A stretch of 64,000 bases of DNA from Symsagittifera roscoffensis (lineage: Eukaryota; Xenacoelomorpha; Acoela; Convolutidae), in NCBI RefSeq assembly GCF_963678635.1, contig NC_087063.1, positions 72,129,617 to 72,193,616 of the forward strand, read 5' to 3'. Under the pieces are notes generated by a model. The model saw nothing but the letters and a program-made list of their open reading frames with translations. It searched no databases and was not told the DNA's origin. Below, one piece after another: positions 22,501-34,958 of this stretch (within the stretch, counting starts at the first letter, position 1; every line of letters starts with the position of its first letter). Position numbers and translations under genes: made by a program.

Positions 22501-24166
22501 AATTCCTAAATTGCACCGTCAGTCTTATCTTAAGACGCGCAGCTAAAGTATTTTGTTAAGACGCGTCGTCGGTTTTTTCGTAAGTCGCACCGATTCAGTA
22601 TTTGCTTAAAACGCGCCTTTAAGAGCTTTTCTAAGTCGCACCTCTTAAGTCTTTTCTTAAGTCGCGCCGGCGGTCTTGTATTAAGTCGCGCTCCTTAAGT
22701 CGTTTCTTAAGTCGCACCGTTAAAGTATTTTCTTAAGTCACGCCGCTTAAGTCTTTTCTTAAGTGGCGTCGCTTACGTTTTTTCTTAAGTCGCGCCGCTT
22801 AAGTCTTTTCTTAAGTCGCGCCGCTTAAATCTTTTTTAAGTCGCGCCGTCGGTCTTATCTTAAGCCACGCCGGTTAAGTCTTTTCTTAAATCGCGCCTTT
22901 GAGGTCTTTTTTTAAGCGGCGTGACTTAAGAAAATACTTAAACGGCCCAACTTAGGAAAAGACTTAAGGAGCGCGACTTAATACAAGAGTGACGGCGCGA
23001 CTTAAGAAAAGACTTAAGCGTCGCGACTTAAGAAAAGATTTAAGAGCGGCGCGACTTAAGAAAAAACCTAAACGGCGCGACTTAAGAAACGACATAAACT
23101 TCTCCGACATGTTATGTTGACAACACAAGAAACCACTGCGTTCGCTGATTGATTGTATAATTCTTCATGAACGTAATCGATCGTGTTTTCGGACTAATTA
23201 CGATTGAGAGTCTGAATACGGATACTAGAAGGTGTGACACTGTCTACCCGGGCCGAGGTCCGCGACTTAAGAAAAGACCGGTGCGACTCAAATTTGGCAA
23301 TTGCAGACCGCCGCGACTTTTTATTGGCAATTCCAGACCAGCGCGACCGAAACTTGGCAATTGAAGACTGGCGCGACTGAAATAAAACCACCGCGACCGG
23401 CGCGACTCAAAACACTGTCGGAATGAGCGCCACCTAAGGTAATGTCGCGATCGGCGTGACTGAAAAATTGCGCCGTCGGTTTTATCTTAAGACGCGCAGC
23501 AAAAGTTTTTTGTTAAGACGCGGCGTCGGTCTTTTCGTAAGTCGCACCTCTTAAGTCTTTTTTAAGTCGCGCCGTCGGTCTTATCTTAAGTAGCTCCGCT
23601 TAAGTTTTTTGTTAAGTCGCGCCTTTAAGGTCTTTTCTTAAGCGGCGTGTTTTAAGAAAATACTTAAGCGGCGCTACTTAAGAAACGACTTGAGCGGCGC
23701 GACTTCAGACAAGACTTAAGCGGCCCAACTTAAGAAAAAACTTAAGCAGCGCGACTTAATATAAGAGTGACGGCGCGACTCAAGAAAAGATTTAAGCGGG
23801 GCGACTTAAGAAAAGACTTAAAAGCGGCGCGACTTAAGAACAGACTTAAGCGGCGCGACTTAAGAGAAAACTGATGGCGCGACTTAAGAGAAAACTGACG
23901 GCGCGACTTAAGAAAAAACGGACGGCGCGACTTAAGAAACGACTGACGGTGCGACTTAAGAAAGGACCTAAGCTGCGCGACTTAAGAAAAGACTGACGGC
24001 GCGACTTAAGTAAAGACATAAGCGGCGCGACTGAATATAAGACTGACGACGCGACTCAAGAAAAGACTGACAGCGCGACTTAAGCACGCGGCGCGACTGC
24101 AAAATACAGTCCGAAATGAGTGACTTAAAAATTCTTTTACTTAAGTCGCGGACCTCGACCCGGGTA
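19586..24166. repeat. 4.6-kb GCGCGACTTAAG satellite with ~1.03-kb higher-order unit
   Basis: The basic monomer is about 26 bp, GCGCGACTTAAGAAAAGACT plus TAAGCG. Near the left end a 50-bp variant including TTTATACAAGACTGACG repeats three times exactly. A conserved core starting CATGTTATGTTGACAACA occurs at 20006, 21007, 22069 and 23108 (spacings 1001, 1062, 1039). After each core the monomers first run in the reverse orientation (for example 21440-21635), then switch back to forward. Each higher-order unit can therefore fold on itself. At the far right, 24140-24166 is an inverted copy of the core's CGAGGTCCGCGACTTAAG segment, closing the array. GC content is much higher than the flanks. Confidence 0.9.
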
Positions 24167-24800
24167 CGTAGGACATTTTTGTGGCCTGACATATTTTCGT
24201 TTATCAGGTATGCAGAATCAATAAGCTTAAATAATCTGTCAACGGTTTAAATGACCAAAAAAATGACAATGGATCATGCTTGCGGAAACTCAGTAGTGAT
24301 TTCTGGCGGATTTACTGAAAAATCGACTGTTAGTGGCTTCAGAATCGGCCGACATGCATAAAAAAAAACTTGTATAAGACCTATAACTTTTTTGTCTTCT
24401 TTTTGGGAAGAAAAACTACGTCTGCATTATGAAAAAGGACGTAGTTCGCGCGCTCACACTCGAGCTTAGATTTTGTTTCCTTGTGGTCCTAACGGGACAT
24501 ATACTTCGCTCGAAAACAGTGGGAGCAGAAATTTTTCTGCTATGATTATTGCCCTTCGGGTGTTTTTTTTTAAATTACAACCCCACAGGTTTTGCTACCA
24601 GCATGATGCGGACAAGGAGGTTCTTCCGCTTTCTTCCAATTACTGTCCAATTTTTGGTAGTAGTTAACGATTAAGTTGACTCTTGGTTTTTGCTCTTCTA
24701 CCTGGAAATTTTTTCAAACGCTCGTGCGTTTCGGTTTTTCTTCTAACCAGTCATTGAAAGTGATGGAGGTTCAGCCAATACCACAATTCATAGGAATTAA
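24167..24800. other. Intronic sequence, nothing recognised
   Basis: No repeat or coding signal was recognised. The open frame at 24473-24667 shows no family features. Confidence 0.4.
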
Positions 24801-25230
24801 CAGGGGCGGATTTGAGGGAGGCGGGGGGGGGGGGGGCGGACGCTATTCCTCAGGGATTCGACCCCCTGCCGACCCAATGGGTCCCCCTTTGGTACTTTTT
24901 AAGAAATCCATTTTTGGCCGACTGACCCTAAAATTTTTCTAACAGCGCCTCGGGCGCCAGTATATACTAACTTTGAGGGGGAGCGCGCGCCAAAGAAAAC
25001 GCGATTTTTTTTTCAAATTTTTCCAAAAAGTGCCCAAAAACGGCTTTTTTGACCTGTTATTTCAAAAATTTGCCTACGGCGCAGAAAATTTTGCCAAAAC
25101 AGTGTCTTTTTAGTGCTTTAGGAGAGCTCGGAAAATCAATTTGGTCAACCTAAAAAAAAGGTCAAAATTTTTGATAAAACTTTTTGAAAATCCGCCCCTC
25201 CCCCTTGAGAAAATCCTAGATCCGCCCCTG
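24801..25230. mobile_element. hAT-like MITE with 8-bp target-site duplication
   Basis: The left terminus CAGGGGCGGATTTGAGG and the right terminus CCTAGATCCGCCCCTG are inverted repeats typical of hAT-superfamily elements. The flanking octamers GGAATTAA (24793-24800) and AGAATTAA (25231-25238) match at 7 of 8 positions, as expected for the 8-bp hAT duplication. The 430-bp inside includes a G-run and no transposase, so it is non-autonomous. Confidence 0.8.
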
Positions 25231-25238
25231 AGAATTAA

Positions 25239-26112
25239 AAACAATAACCGTAAAATGCTTCTTTATCAACACAAGAACCAGTGTTTGAGCTAAGTATGCA
25301 CTAAACTCAGCTAATTATTCCTGTAGTAGAGTTAAAATGACATCTTGAGCCTGTCGCTTGAAACAAAGTTTTCTGTCACATTCATCAAGTTATCTTAAAT
25401 TTTTCGATTCGATGTCAAGTTTTTTTTAAAATGATTAACAGTTTTCCATATATCAAAACTGTTTTTTTTCCGAAAGCAATTTAACCAAAGTTTTTTCAAA
25501 CAAAAAATCAGTGGTTAATCGCAAAAACTTCTTAGATGACTACATTTAGAGGTTTGCCATCTAAATTGACCTTTTGAAGTTCACTCCGAACTATAAAATC
25601 AGATCATTGCTTTTGGTATATGTTTAAAAAGCTTTCAATTAAAAAAAATAAGTGTATGAAAAAGTTTGCGTAATTTTTTTGACAGTTCTAACTTCGCTTA
25701 ACATAAAACAGTTGGATTAAAGCAAGCATTTTCTAATCTTTTTTTTAAATTCATTTTGTAAAAAAAATTAGTCTGCACTTCGCTATGGACAAAAATGATT
25801 GTATTTTTGCAAGCAACTTTTTTTCCGAACTTGTTTACTCTAGAATGAATGGATAAAATGTTTGACAAACTTTTTTCCATGATTTATGACAGCTTTTTTT
25901 CTTTGTTCACTGAGCCATTTTCCAAGAACTGAAATGTATGATAAACTTTTGTAAGAATATGTATGATAATTTTTTTTGTGTACGGGGGTCAACATGGCCA
26001 TGTAAACATTATCATGATTGTATGCTACTTTTGCATTTGCCAGAGTTTGCGTAAAAATTAACTATCCAGATCGATTAAGAAATACCAAAACTTCGCTGAA
26101 TTGAAAAACCAT
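25239..26112. other. AT-rich intronic sequence, nothing recognised
   Basis: Poly-A/T runs and short chance ORFs only. Confidence 0.4.
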
Positions 26113-26504
26113 CCACATCCAGTTTAATTGATTATAACATGACATTATAACAGTCCTTTTAAAGCTTAGTAGAAAAATATTTTAGCCAACCAATAATCGT
26201 TCATACTTTTCTATAACAAAACTCAAGAAAGTGTAGAACATCTTAATTGATACGTTTAGCTTTGGTGCAAAAAAATTTGGCAACTAAACGTTCTTTTATA
26301 ATCGATACTAAGAAACTTTTATTGGAACAGTATTAAATTATTATTGATTTTCAGAAATCATGATATTTTAGAAAACTTTACTTATGAGATTGTGTTAACT
26401 TTTTTAAATAACTTATTTTGGTAACTACAATCAATAATAATTGCCGTAAATAATCTGATAAAATCCGTTATGGACGATTAATTAAGCCTAAACTTGGATG
26501 TGGG
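26113..26504. mobile_element. TIR element, copy 2 (same family as 15535-16497)
   Basis: The left end CCACATCCAGTTTAATTGAT and the inverted right end CCCACATCCAAGTTTAGGC match the termini of copy 1. The 392-bp inside is AT-rich and non-coding and retains TTGATTATAAC next to the left end. It lies about 380 bp upstream of the exon at 26885. Confidence 0.6.
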
Positions 26505-26884
26505 CACCTCGATCAAAAAATTAGAAAAAGTTTTATGAAAGTTACTTTATACAAAAGTCAGAACACTAAAAAAATTTTGGTGTTTCATTCAATAACAATT
26601 TTCAAAGTGGTTTTGTTTTTCGAGGTTTGTAACACAACTTAGCTTACGTTTCTTCAAGATATCGTATAAACGGGTCATAATATAATGTAACAGTTTGATA
26701 ATGAAAATTAGAATGAAAATAGAAACCAAAAAGGCTCAGTTGTGTTCAATCAAACGTTGTGTTTGTGTTAACAACAGCAGTAATGGCCCACAGAGAAGTT
26801 TTGGGCAGAATAGCTATGCCACAAACTTGCTGATTTTGATTTAAATGCTTTTTGAATTTTCTTATCAAAATTTGTTCATTTCAG

Positions 26885-27281
26885 GGCATTTGAAATAGAA
26901 AAAAGGGTGGCGGAACAAATAGTTGGATCGTTCGAGAATGCAATGCACTCGGGCAGGGTGACAGTAGCTCTGCTGTTCTACGGCTACAAGGTGCTAGAAA
27001 CACATGATTACGACAAGGACTACGCAAATGTTATTCAAAAAATAAGAGATCGTAGAAAAACCACGAAACCAGATACAAGAACTAATTTAGCGCTGGAAGA
27101 TGTGAAAAAGATGGTGGAAAACAACCCGAACTTCCAAAATAATGTTCGTCAAATAGTATTCGTCCTCACCGATGGAAGATCAGACGAGCCAGTAGATACT
27201 GCAGCCACAGACCTTAAGTCTTTAAACATAGCTATCTATGCATGTGGGGTGTCGAGTAAAGTGGACAAAGACGAGCTGGAG
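26885..27281 (+). CDS. Gene 1 exon 4: central part of vWA domain
   Basis: The exon follows TTTCAG at 26879-26884; its first base completes a codon begun in the exon ending at 12559. It encodes AFEIEKRVAEQIVGSF, a VTVALLFYG strand, TRTNLALEDV (MIDAS Thr codon 27081-27083) and VFVLTDGRSD (MIDAS Asp codon 27171-27173), then an IAIYACGVSS strand and VDKDELE. All three metal-binding elements are therefore present, so cation-dependent ligand binding is plausible. The frame continues 24 bp past 27281 to a stop, with no GT donor near the natural domain break. The best join is GAG|GCTGGG to TTTAG|CTGATAGCT at 37906, a GC-AG intron giving DELE-LIASRPEY. A canonical alternative (donor GTAAAG near 27256, acceptor GATAG near 37912) would delete part of the last helix. 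Confidence 0.75.
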
Positions 27282-28384
27282 GCTGGGATTTTATTTTATA
27301 GAGCGTATTAGCTCAATTATTTCCAAAAATTTGCCTCTTTTTTGAAATTTTCTGGGCATCAATCGCCCTTTTTGCGTTTTTGCCCATCATTTTTTTTTTG
27401 TTTCGACTCTCCAAGCACGGGGGAAAATATAATGCTGGTGCGGTTTGTTATATACGGACAATTTTTAGAAAAAAAAATGACAAACTGCGGGTATCGTTCC
27501 AGTTGCTTGCACTTGCCTTAATTGAGTTGGCAAATTGTTCGAATATGACTTAACAAGACTGCTCGTATCATGGCGACTCACAGATGGACCCGACTGCACC
27601 TTTAATGGTATAGTGTTCAATTTACAAGAAAATGATGATTTTCCAAAAAATGGTAAAACATCATCCCGCCTCACGCTATTTGAAATAAGAAGTGACACAT
27701 TTAGCAATTAGTAACATAATTTTTGAGCAGGACAAATTAAAAATGATCAAAATATTATATCTTTTTCAGGCTAGTATACAAGTAACAGTTGTTATAAAAC
27801 AGCATTTACAACCATTAAACATTAGTCTGAGAGGTAGTCATGAGACCTTCTGTTCCTTTTCCTTTTTCAATATTTCTTCTCAATTACCTAACTCAATTTT
27901 ATCGATTCCAAGCAAAACGCAAAAAACTCGCGAAAAACTAGCTTTCGTAGAAAAAGAAGAAAAAAAGAGAAAATAGCAAAAAATTTGTGTTGAAAAGTCA
28001 TTTAAACTCCTAACTGTATATTATGCTCAGCTGATTTTCATTGTTACAAAAGAAAATATCTAGAAAAAAAGGTAGTTCTTTCTGTTTGAAACGGTTTTGG
28101 ACATTTTCTGTGAAAACTCATCCCGAATTATTCCATAGTTAAGGACGCAACTGAGCATTTTCTTAAACTTGAATGCATTAAATTTTTTTTTAATTTGTAC
28201 CAGTTGTTAAAAATTTTTTCAGTTGCTTTTAATTTTACTTGGGTTTTTTATGTTACCTTCAATGTTACGTTTTGTAAAGTATCTGCTCGGCATTTTTTTG
28301 GATTATCCAATTTTTTATTTAAAGTTTTCAAAAATATGAAGGTCAGCAGATATTGTCTGTAATTTTTTTGAGTCAAAATTACGC
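27282..28384. other. AT-rich intronic sequence, nothing recognised
   Basis: No repeat or coding feature was recognised. Confidence 0.4.
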
Positions 28385-30366
28385 TGAAAGGAAAAATAAG
28401 CAACAGTCTCTAGAACTTGTTCTCTAATTGTTTCATGACATTTTTCTTTGAAGTACCATATATTTAAAACTCCATATTAACTAATAAGTTGCAAAAATGC
28501 TTTGAATTTATGTATCAGATATATGTTTTTAAAATTGTTCCCAATATACAGAATAAACCGCAAAAGATAAATGATATTTTTCGAGAATAGAAAGATGAAA
28601 ATCTAAGTTCAAAGCATAACTTAATGTTAATTCTAGGAACCTAGCAATTTCATGTTTTCAATATCACTTGCACTCCAATTACAACTTAACAGTTTCTCTC
28701 TATTTTATGTTGTGAAATTGAAAGCTGATCTTCGCACCACATGCGATATAAACTTGAATGATTAAGACAAAACTCAAACAGAAAAACAATTTAAAAAAAC
28801 TTCAAAAAAACTGTGGTTGTCAGAAAAAAATTGCAATTTAAGCCAAAAAACTCGGAAAAATAGCTTGCTTCACTAGACACTTCACAAAACTATTGAAAAA
28901 TGCCATTAAAGCCAAATTTTTTCTGAAAAAATTTTCTGCGGAACTTAGCCGACAAAAATAAGTAGACCGACGATAATTTAAATTAATATAAAGTTTTCTT
29001 TTTGCAAAAAAAAACAAGCGTCGACTGGAATCGAACTCCCGGCGTTTGTCTCCTTATGTTGGCGTATTGTGATCTTGAAGCCCAAAGTCTGTTATTGGTG
29101 CTTCGGCCAATCTCTTTCTGTTTTCTTTCGCTAACTCATCCAGCTCTAATTTTGGTTTTCGAAGCACTAACTGGTGTTCTTGTTGCTTTAGACAAAATTT
29201 TTGGTTCATTTTCTGCTTCCACCATTTCTCGGTGGTTTTTTTTGCAAAATTCAGTTCATGTTTTTTCTGACTAGAGTATATGGAAGACAATTTGTGTCGA
29301 CCAAGTTCAAGCTGACATTAATGTTTTAACTTATTTGACATAGTTCTGAATTTTAAGGGCTAGTGATAAAGTTAAGTCAAAAACTATATCGATGCATGAA
29401 GCAGTACAAAAGAAATTGTGTAAAATTTAAACAACCGTTTTTTTCGTGTTTTTTAAAGTTAAAACTAATTCGCGTATTAACCAAACAAGTTCTGCGTTAA
29501 CTTTTTTCGACTTTGCCGAGTTGTGCTTCATTAGCTTAAGTCAATGAGTTTGTTCCTAGAATGAAACTCAAGATAAGGATTACGTTGAAGCAAAAAAAAA
29601 ACACTTTCACTGGACTATTAAAAATAAAATATTTGAAGATTATGAAGTAAAGCAAAAAAACCGTGATATAGCGGTCTTAAGTTAAATTATAACAAATTAA
29701 AAAAAAACACTTAAGTGTGGTACTGAAGTTAAGGTTAAGAAACAGAGCTAAAAGTTAAGTAGTTACGGAACGCTTGAACGGTTTTTATGATATGCGGATT
29801 GCTACGGCAAACGGACGGGTTGATCTTTATAAACAAACCCTGGGTGCACTCTCGAGGTAAGAAATTAATTCAGATCAGAGACCTCAGTAACGAAGTCCGG
29901 TACAACTTTGTAGGAGACCTGTTTTTTCGAATGAAAACCTGATTCGGAAAAGAAAACCGGGAACAAGAGGTTTAAATAAAAAAACCCTGAGAGAACTCTT
30001 GAGGTAAGAATTTACTCAAGTTGATTGACTCAGCAAAGGGAGCGAAGGCCACAATTAGGGATTTTAAGATCATAACAACCCAAAAATTCAATCGTTATAT
30101 TTTTCGATGACAAAGTTATGGGGATCAGTTTAACTTCCGTCAAAAGTTAGTTAGGAAAACCCTGTTGTAATTTTCCATAAAAATTTGGACAAGTTAGACT
30201 ATTGAAGATTTATGGGCAAGGATCATCTTTGGTTCGGTTTGTAATTAAATTTCTACAAAATTAATATGCAAGTTTTCCTGACAAGACGGTTAAAAAAAGT
30301 AGCGACATAATTAATTCAAGAATTTACAACCCAAGGTTTTAGTGATTTCCATTTTTGCTTCATAAG
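28385..30366 (+). repeat. 1.98-kb tandem duplication, first copy
   Basis: The block from GAAAGGAAAAA to TTTTGCTTCATAA repeats directly at 30367 with an offset of about 1,981 bp and a few percent divergence. It includes a tRNA-like segment near 29018-29090 and a 78-residue minus-strand ORF (29054-29290) preserved in both copies. The copy has about 115 bp near 30225-30340 that the second copy lacks. Confidence 0.9.
29018..29090 (-). other. tRNA-like (Met-like?) sequence, SINE head candidate, copy 1
   Basis: On the minus strand GGGAGTTCGATTCCAG is a good RNA polymerase III B box / T arm (four of five stem pairs). It is preceded by a loop AACATAA that would place CAT at the anticodon position between weak CC/GG stem pairs. 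The D arm and acceptor stem are degenerate, so it is not a functional tRNA gene; a tRNA-derived SINE head or tRNA pseudogene is more likely. Confidence 0.35.
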
Positions 30367-32216
30367 GAAAGGAAAAAAACGCAACAGTCTCTAGAACTTG
30401 TTGTCTAATTGTTTCGTGACATTTTTCTTTGAAGTACCATATATTTAAAACTCCATATTAACTAATAGGTTGCAAAAATGCTTTGTATTTATGTATCAGA
30501 TATATGTTTTTAAAGTTGTTCCCAACATACAGAATAAACCACAAAAGATAAATGATATTTTTCGAGAATAGAAAGATGAAAATCTAAGTTCAAAGCATAA
30601 CTTAATGGTAATTCTAGGAACCTAGCAATTTCATTTTTTCATATCACTTGCACTCCAATTACAACTTAACAGTTTCTCTCTATTTTATGTTGTGAAATTG
30701 AAAGCTGATCTTTGCACCACATGCGATATAAACATGAATGATTAAGACAAAATTCAAACAGAAAAATAATTTAAAAAAACTTCAAAAAACTGTGGTTGTC
30801 AGAAAAAAAATTGCAATTTAAGCCAAAAAACTCGGAAAAATAGCTTGCTTCACTAGACACTTCACAAAACTATTGAAAAATGCCATTAAAACCAAATTTT
30901 TTTCTGAAAAAATTTTCTGCGGAACTTAGCCGACAAAAATAAGTAGACCGACGATGATTTAAATTAATATAAAGTTTTCTTTTTGCAAAAAAAAACAAGC
31001 GTCGACTGGAATCGAACTCCCGGCGTTTGTCTCCTTATGTTGGCGTATTGTGATCTTGAAGCCCAAAGTCTGTTATTGGTGCTTCGGCCAATCTCTTTCT
31101 GTTTTCTTTCGCTAACTCATCCAGCTCTAATTTTGGTTTTCGAAGCACTAACTGGTGTTCTTGTTGCTTTAGACAAATTTTTTGGTTCATTTTCTGCTTC
31201 CACCATTTCTCGGTGGTTTTTTTTGCAAAATTCAGTTCATGTTTTTTCTGACTAGAGTATATGGAAGACAATTTGTGTCGACCAAGTTCAAGCTGACATT
31301 AATGTTTTAACTTATTTGACAAAGTTCTGAATTTTAAGGGCTAGTGATAAAGTTAAGTCAAAAACTATATCGATGCATGAAGCAGTACAAAAGAAATTGT
31401 GTAAAATTTAAACAACCGTTTTTTTTCGTGTTTTTTAAAGTTAAAACAAACTCCCGTATTAACCGAACAAGTTCTGCGTTAACCTTTCTTGACTTTGCCG
31501 AGTTGTGCTTCAATAGCTTAAAACACTGAGTTTGTTCCTAGAATGAAAATCAAGGTAAAGAATACGTTGAAGCAAAAAAACACTTTCACTGGACTATCAA
31601 AAATAAAAATATTTGAAGGTTATGAAGTAAAACAAAAAAACCATGATATAGCGGTCTTAAGTTAAATTATGACAAAGTAAAAAAACACTCAAGTGTGGTA
31701 CTGAAGTTAAGGTTAAAAAACAGAGCTAAACATTAAGTAGTTACGGAACGCTGAAACGGTTTTTATGATATGCGGATTGCAAACGGACGGGTTGATCTTT
31801 ATAAACAAACCCTGGGTGCACTCTCGAGGTAAGAAATTAATTCAGATCAGAGACCTCAAAAACGAAGTCCGGTACAACTTTGTAGGAGACCTGCTTTTTC
31901 GAATGGAAACCTGATTCGGAAAACAAAACCGGGAACAAGAGGGTTAAATAAAAAACCCCTGAGAGAACTCTTGAGGTAAGAAGTTTACTCAAGTTGATTG
32001 ACCCATCAAAGGGGGCGAAGGCCACAATTGGGGATTTTAAGAACATAACAACCCAAAATTTCAATCCTTATATTTTTTTGATGACAAAAAGTTACGGGGA
32101 TCAATTTAACTTCCGTCAAAAGTTAGTTAGGAAAACCCTGTTGTAATTTTCCATAAAATTTTGGACAAGTTAGACTATTAAAGATTTATGGGCAAGGATT
32201 TTCATTTTTGCTTCAT
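30367..32216 (+). repeat. 1.98-kb tandem duplication, second copy
   Basis: Direct repeat of 28385-30366, shortened near its end by a deletion of about 115 bp after GGGCAAGGAT. Small indels in A/T runs account for the other length differences. Confidence 0.9.
30999..31071 (-). other. tRNA-like sequence, copy 2
   Basis: This is the same B-box-bearing sequence as at 29018-29090, carried in the second copy of the tandem duplication, apparently without change. Confidence 0.35.
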
Positions 32217-34957
32217 ATTCAGTTTTCACAACCTCAAGGTTGAGGGAATTTGAATTAATCCGATTTCAAGATCGTTTTTGTGAATATTATTTGAACAAAT
32301 CATTATATCCTAATTTATAGCGGCAGAATCTCACTTGAACAAAACAAAATGGCTTTTGAAATTGTTCTGAAGAAAACGAAGAGTTTTCTTTTTTTTCAGA
32401 AAAGTTTTGCCAAAAAATGACGCCAAAAATTGTATAAGAAATGCGTAACTTGTAGTGTTTGAATTTAATAATTACCACGCTCTAATAGGCTCAAAACTGC
32501 CTGCTATTTAAATGACCCAATTTGGCCATATAGGCAGTCTTCAAACTCCAATAACTTTACAAAAATTTAACACAAGTAAAAAATAAGTGACGAAATGTTT
32601 GTGCTCTGTTGGTTTTTATCTCGAGTGAAAATTCGGCTGATTAACTAGTTTTTTTTCTGTCTTGAGCTCAAATTAAAAAAAATAATTCACCGGGGATCTA
32701 TTTTCGTAAAGTTATAAAGGTTTAAAGATTGCTAATATGGTCAGTCTGGCCTATTCAGGAAAAGAAACAAGGAAACAGGACATTATTTATGGACAATTTA
32801 GGCCATTAATCAGTCTAAGAAACTTTTGTAACTTAAATCCAACCATGTTAATTGGCGTTTTTAATGTCTTGCTTTTTCGCTATGTAATTAACTTCGCGTG
32901 TGGATTTAATTTTGAAAAAGCCTCAAATTTGTTCAAAGTTTCTTAGTGTTGTTTATTACGCAGAAGTGAAGCGGAGCTCCACACCCTTCGCAATACAACA
33001 CAAACATTGACAAATTGTGAGTCAAAAAGTTTTTGCATAGTGAAAAACACTAGAAGAACCAATTTTTTATGTCTAGATAAAAAACAACTACGCGCTCAGC
33101 TACAGCTTGTGGTACGTGCTTCATTTAGAAAGATTTTGCTATACTGATGCGTCACGAAAAATTTGATTTCAAAAATTGATGTTTGCCTAAAACCTTAGAT
33201 GTTTCCCTGCTATAATAAAATAGAAGATTAGAAAAATTTGAGATTATCAAAATACCCAAGGAGATAAAATTTCTTTTACAACATTTCAAGGAGTCGCCGC
33301 ATCTGCAGGATCATGTGTCGCAACCGGTTTTTTCAATGGAACTTTTCATCCCAGATTTGATAGTGTAAGTTTTTAGAAAATTCGAAAAACGTCTTTAAAA
33401 CGTTTCAACGATTTTCCAAAATCCAAGAAAAATTTCTGCAAAAAGCAGGTTGCTGCTGTTTAAGCAGAAAAGATTCTTGAAGCCTGGGTTCTCGATTGAG
33501 CACAATTTGACAATTGGCAAGGTATTTTTAGCGTAAAGTCAAAACTTTTTCCAAAATACTGACGAAATTTCAAAACTTTGATTTAAATGAAAGCCATAAG
33601 TTTTTTCTTAAGCAAAATGGGAATGGCCATTTATAAGGCTTTCAGTAAGAGGTTGTTTCGATTAAACTTATGATATCAGTATAGTTAATGATATTTGGCA
33701 GGATAGTTAGCAAGAAAAGTCCAAAAACCTGTCATCAACTCAAGAAATTCACACTTCCGAGAATCATAAACTGTGGGTGAAACAAGAAGACGTAGCCTCT
33801 TATGTCGAAGGAATTCGTGTAACATGTAAATTCGATTGAAAAATTTGGGAGGGTATTCCAATGTCAGAATTGGTAGGGTAGTTTTCGAGGGCAAAAAATT
33901 TTTCAAAAACGTCAAAAAATCAAAATTTCCCAAGGTCGTAATCTTTGCTTTCAAAAAAGCTTAGGAGTGTGTTGCATAAGCAAACGAAAATCCAACAATC
34001 TATTTTTTGAAATGATCTCAGAATCTCAGATATAGCAGGGAATTTTTCGAGAATATTCAAAAAGGTTAAGAAAACGGTCAAAAAATTAAATACTTGATTT
34101 TTTTGATGGTGATAATTTTCTTTTGAAAAACTTTGGGAGTCGCTACTTGTGAAGTTTTCCTTTTCCCGTTATTTTCAATGAACTACCATTATCATGTTTG
34201 AGAGATTAGTTTTCAAGAAAAGTCAAAATGATGCATAAAATGTTCAAAAATCAAAATTTGAATATTCCGAGGGCCATAACTTTATATGGAAAAAATAAAT
34301 TAGGCGTTGCACCATAAACAGACAGTTTTTCAAAATTGTTTTATTCATTGAAACCAAAAACCTAAATTTTCAGAAAACGAAAAAAAAATCAAAATTATGG
34401 GTCAAATATTCCCTCACAAAAATTTGGGTCACATTTTCTCCCATAGGATTTTTTGAAGGCCACAGAAAGACGGGTCAAGTAGAAAGACTCTAGAGGAGTG
34501 TGCAGGCTCATATTGAAGTAGGTGGTCTTTCAATTATTAACCACTTTTTAAAAATCAGCAAAGTTTCTGAAAAAAAAACTGAAAATTTTCCGACAAGTTT
34601 GGAAATGTTTTTCCATAACAAAAAACTCAACAAACGAATTGGGGAACATGCAACCAATTTGAAATGGACTGAGAGTCGTGTTAAAACAGTGTATCCCCTG
34701 ATATAACCCAAATATTGGTCATTAAGGCGAAACAGTAGGCCGAAATAATTTGGGCTGAGTAATTTCTTAATGAACCAAAAGAAAACGAAGACGGAAATAC
34801 GAAGTCAAGATTAAATTTCATACTGCAGGATTAAACCAAATATTAAACGCAGCATTAAACACAAAAACGCAAAAACAAGCTGTGACAACAGACAAGCAGA
34901 AATTAATTGGCCGACAATTTTTTTTAAACAGAATATTTCCTGTTTGAAAAATCAACA
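32217..34957. other. AT-rich intronic sequence, nothing recognised
   Basis: Unique sequence with short chance ORFs (32737-32946, 33685-33954, 34500-34706). No repeats or conserved motifs were noticed. Confidence 0.4.
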
Positions 34958-34958
34958 G

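Larger units (their letters stand above)
12560..26884 (+). other. Gene 1 intron 3 (GT-AG, 14.3 kb, phase 2)
   Basis: The donor is CACA|GTACGTG and the acceptor is TTTCAG at 26884. The split codon CA|G restores Gln in the vWA helix. The intron contains two copies of a TIR family, a foldback, a 34-bp array, a Pao-like fragment, the 4.6-kb GCGCGACTTAAG satellite and a hAT-like MITE. Confidence 0.65.

Noticed and set aside
20092-24192. Minus-strand SRR/SRAA-rich ORFs across the satellite
   Set aside because: Products of the 26-bp monomer; start and stop positions differ between units.
24676-24942. Gly-rich protein-coding exon
   Set aside because: The Gly run is the G-tract of the hAT-like MITE.
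27250-27262. GTAAAG as the donor of gene 1 intron 4
   Set aside because: Using it removes the conserved end of the vWA helix; the GC donor keeps it. Retained only as an alternative.
29018-29090. Functional tRNA gene
   Set aside because: Only the B box is convincing; the acceptor stem and D arm do not pair.
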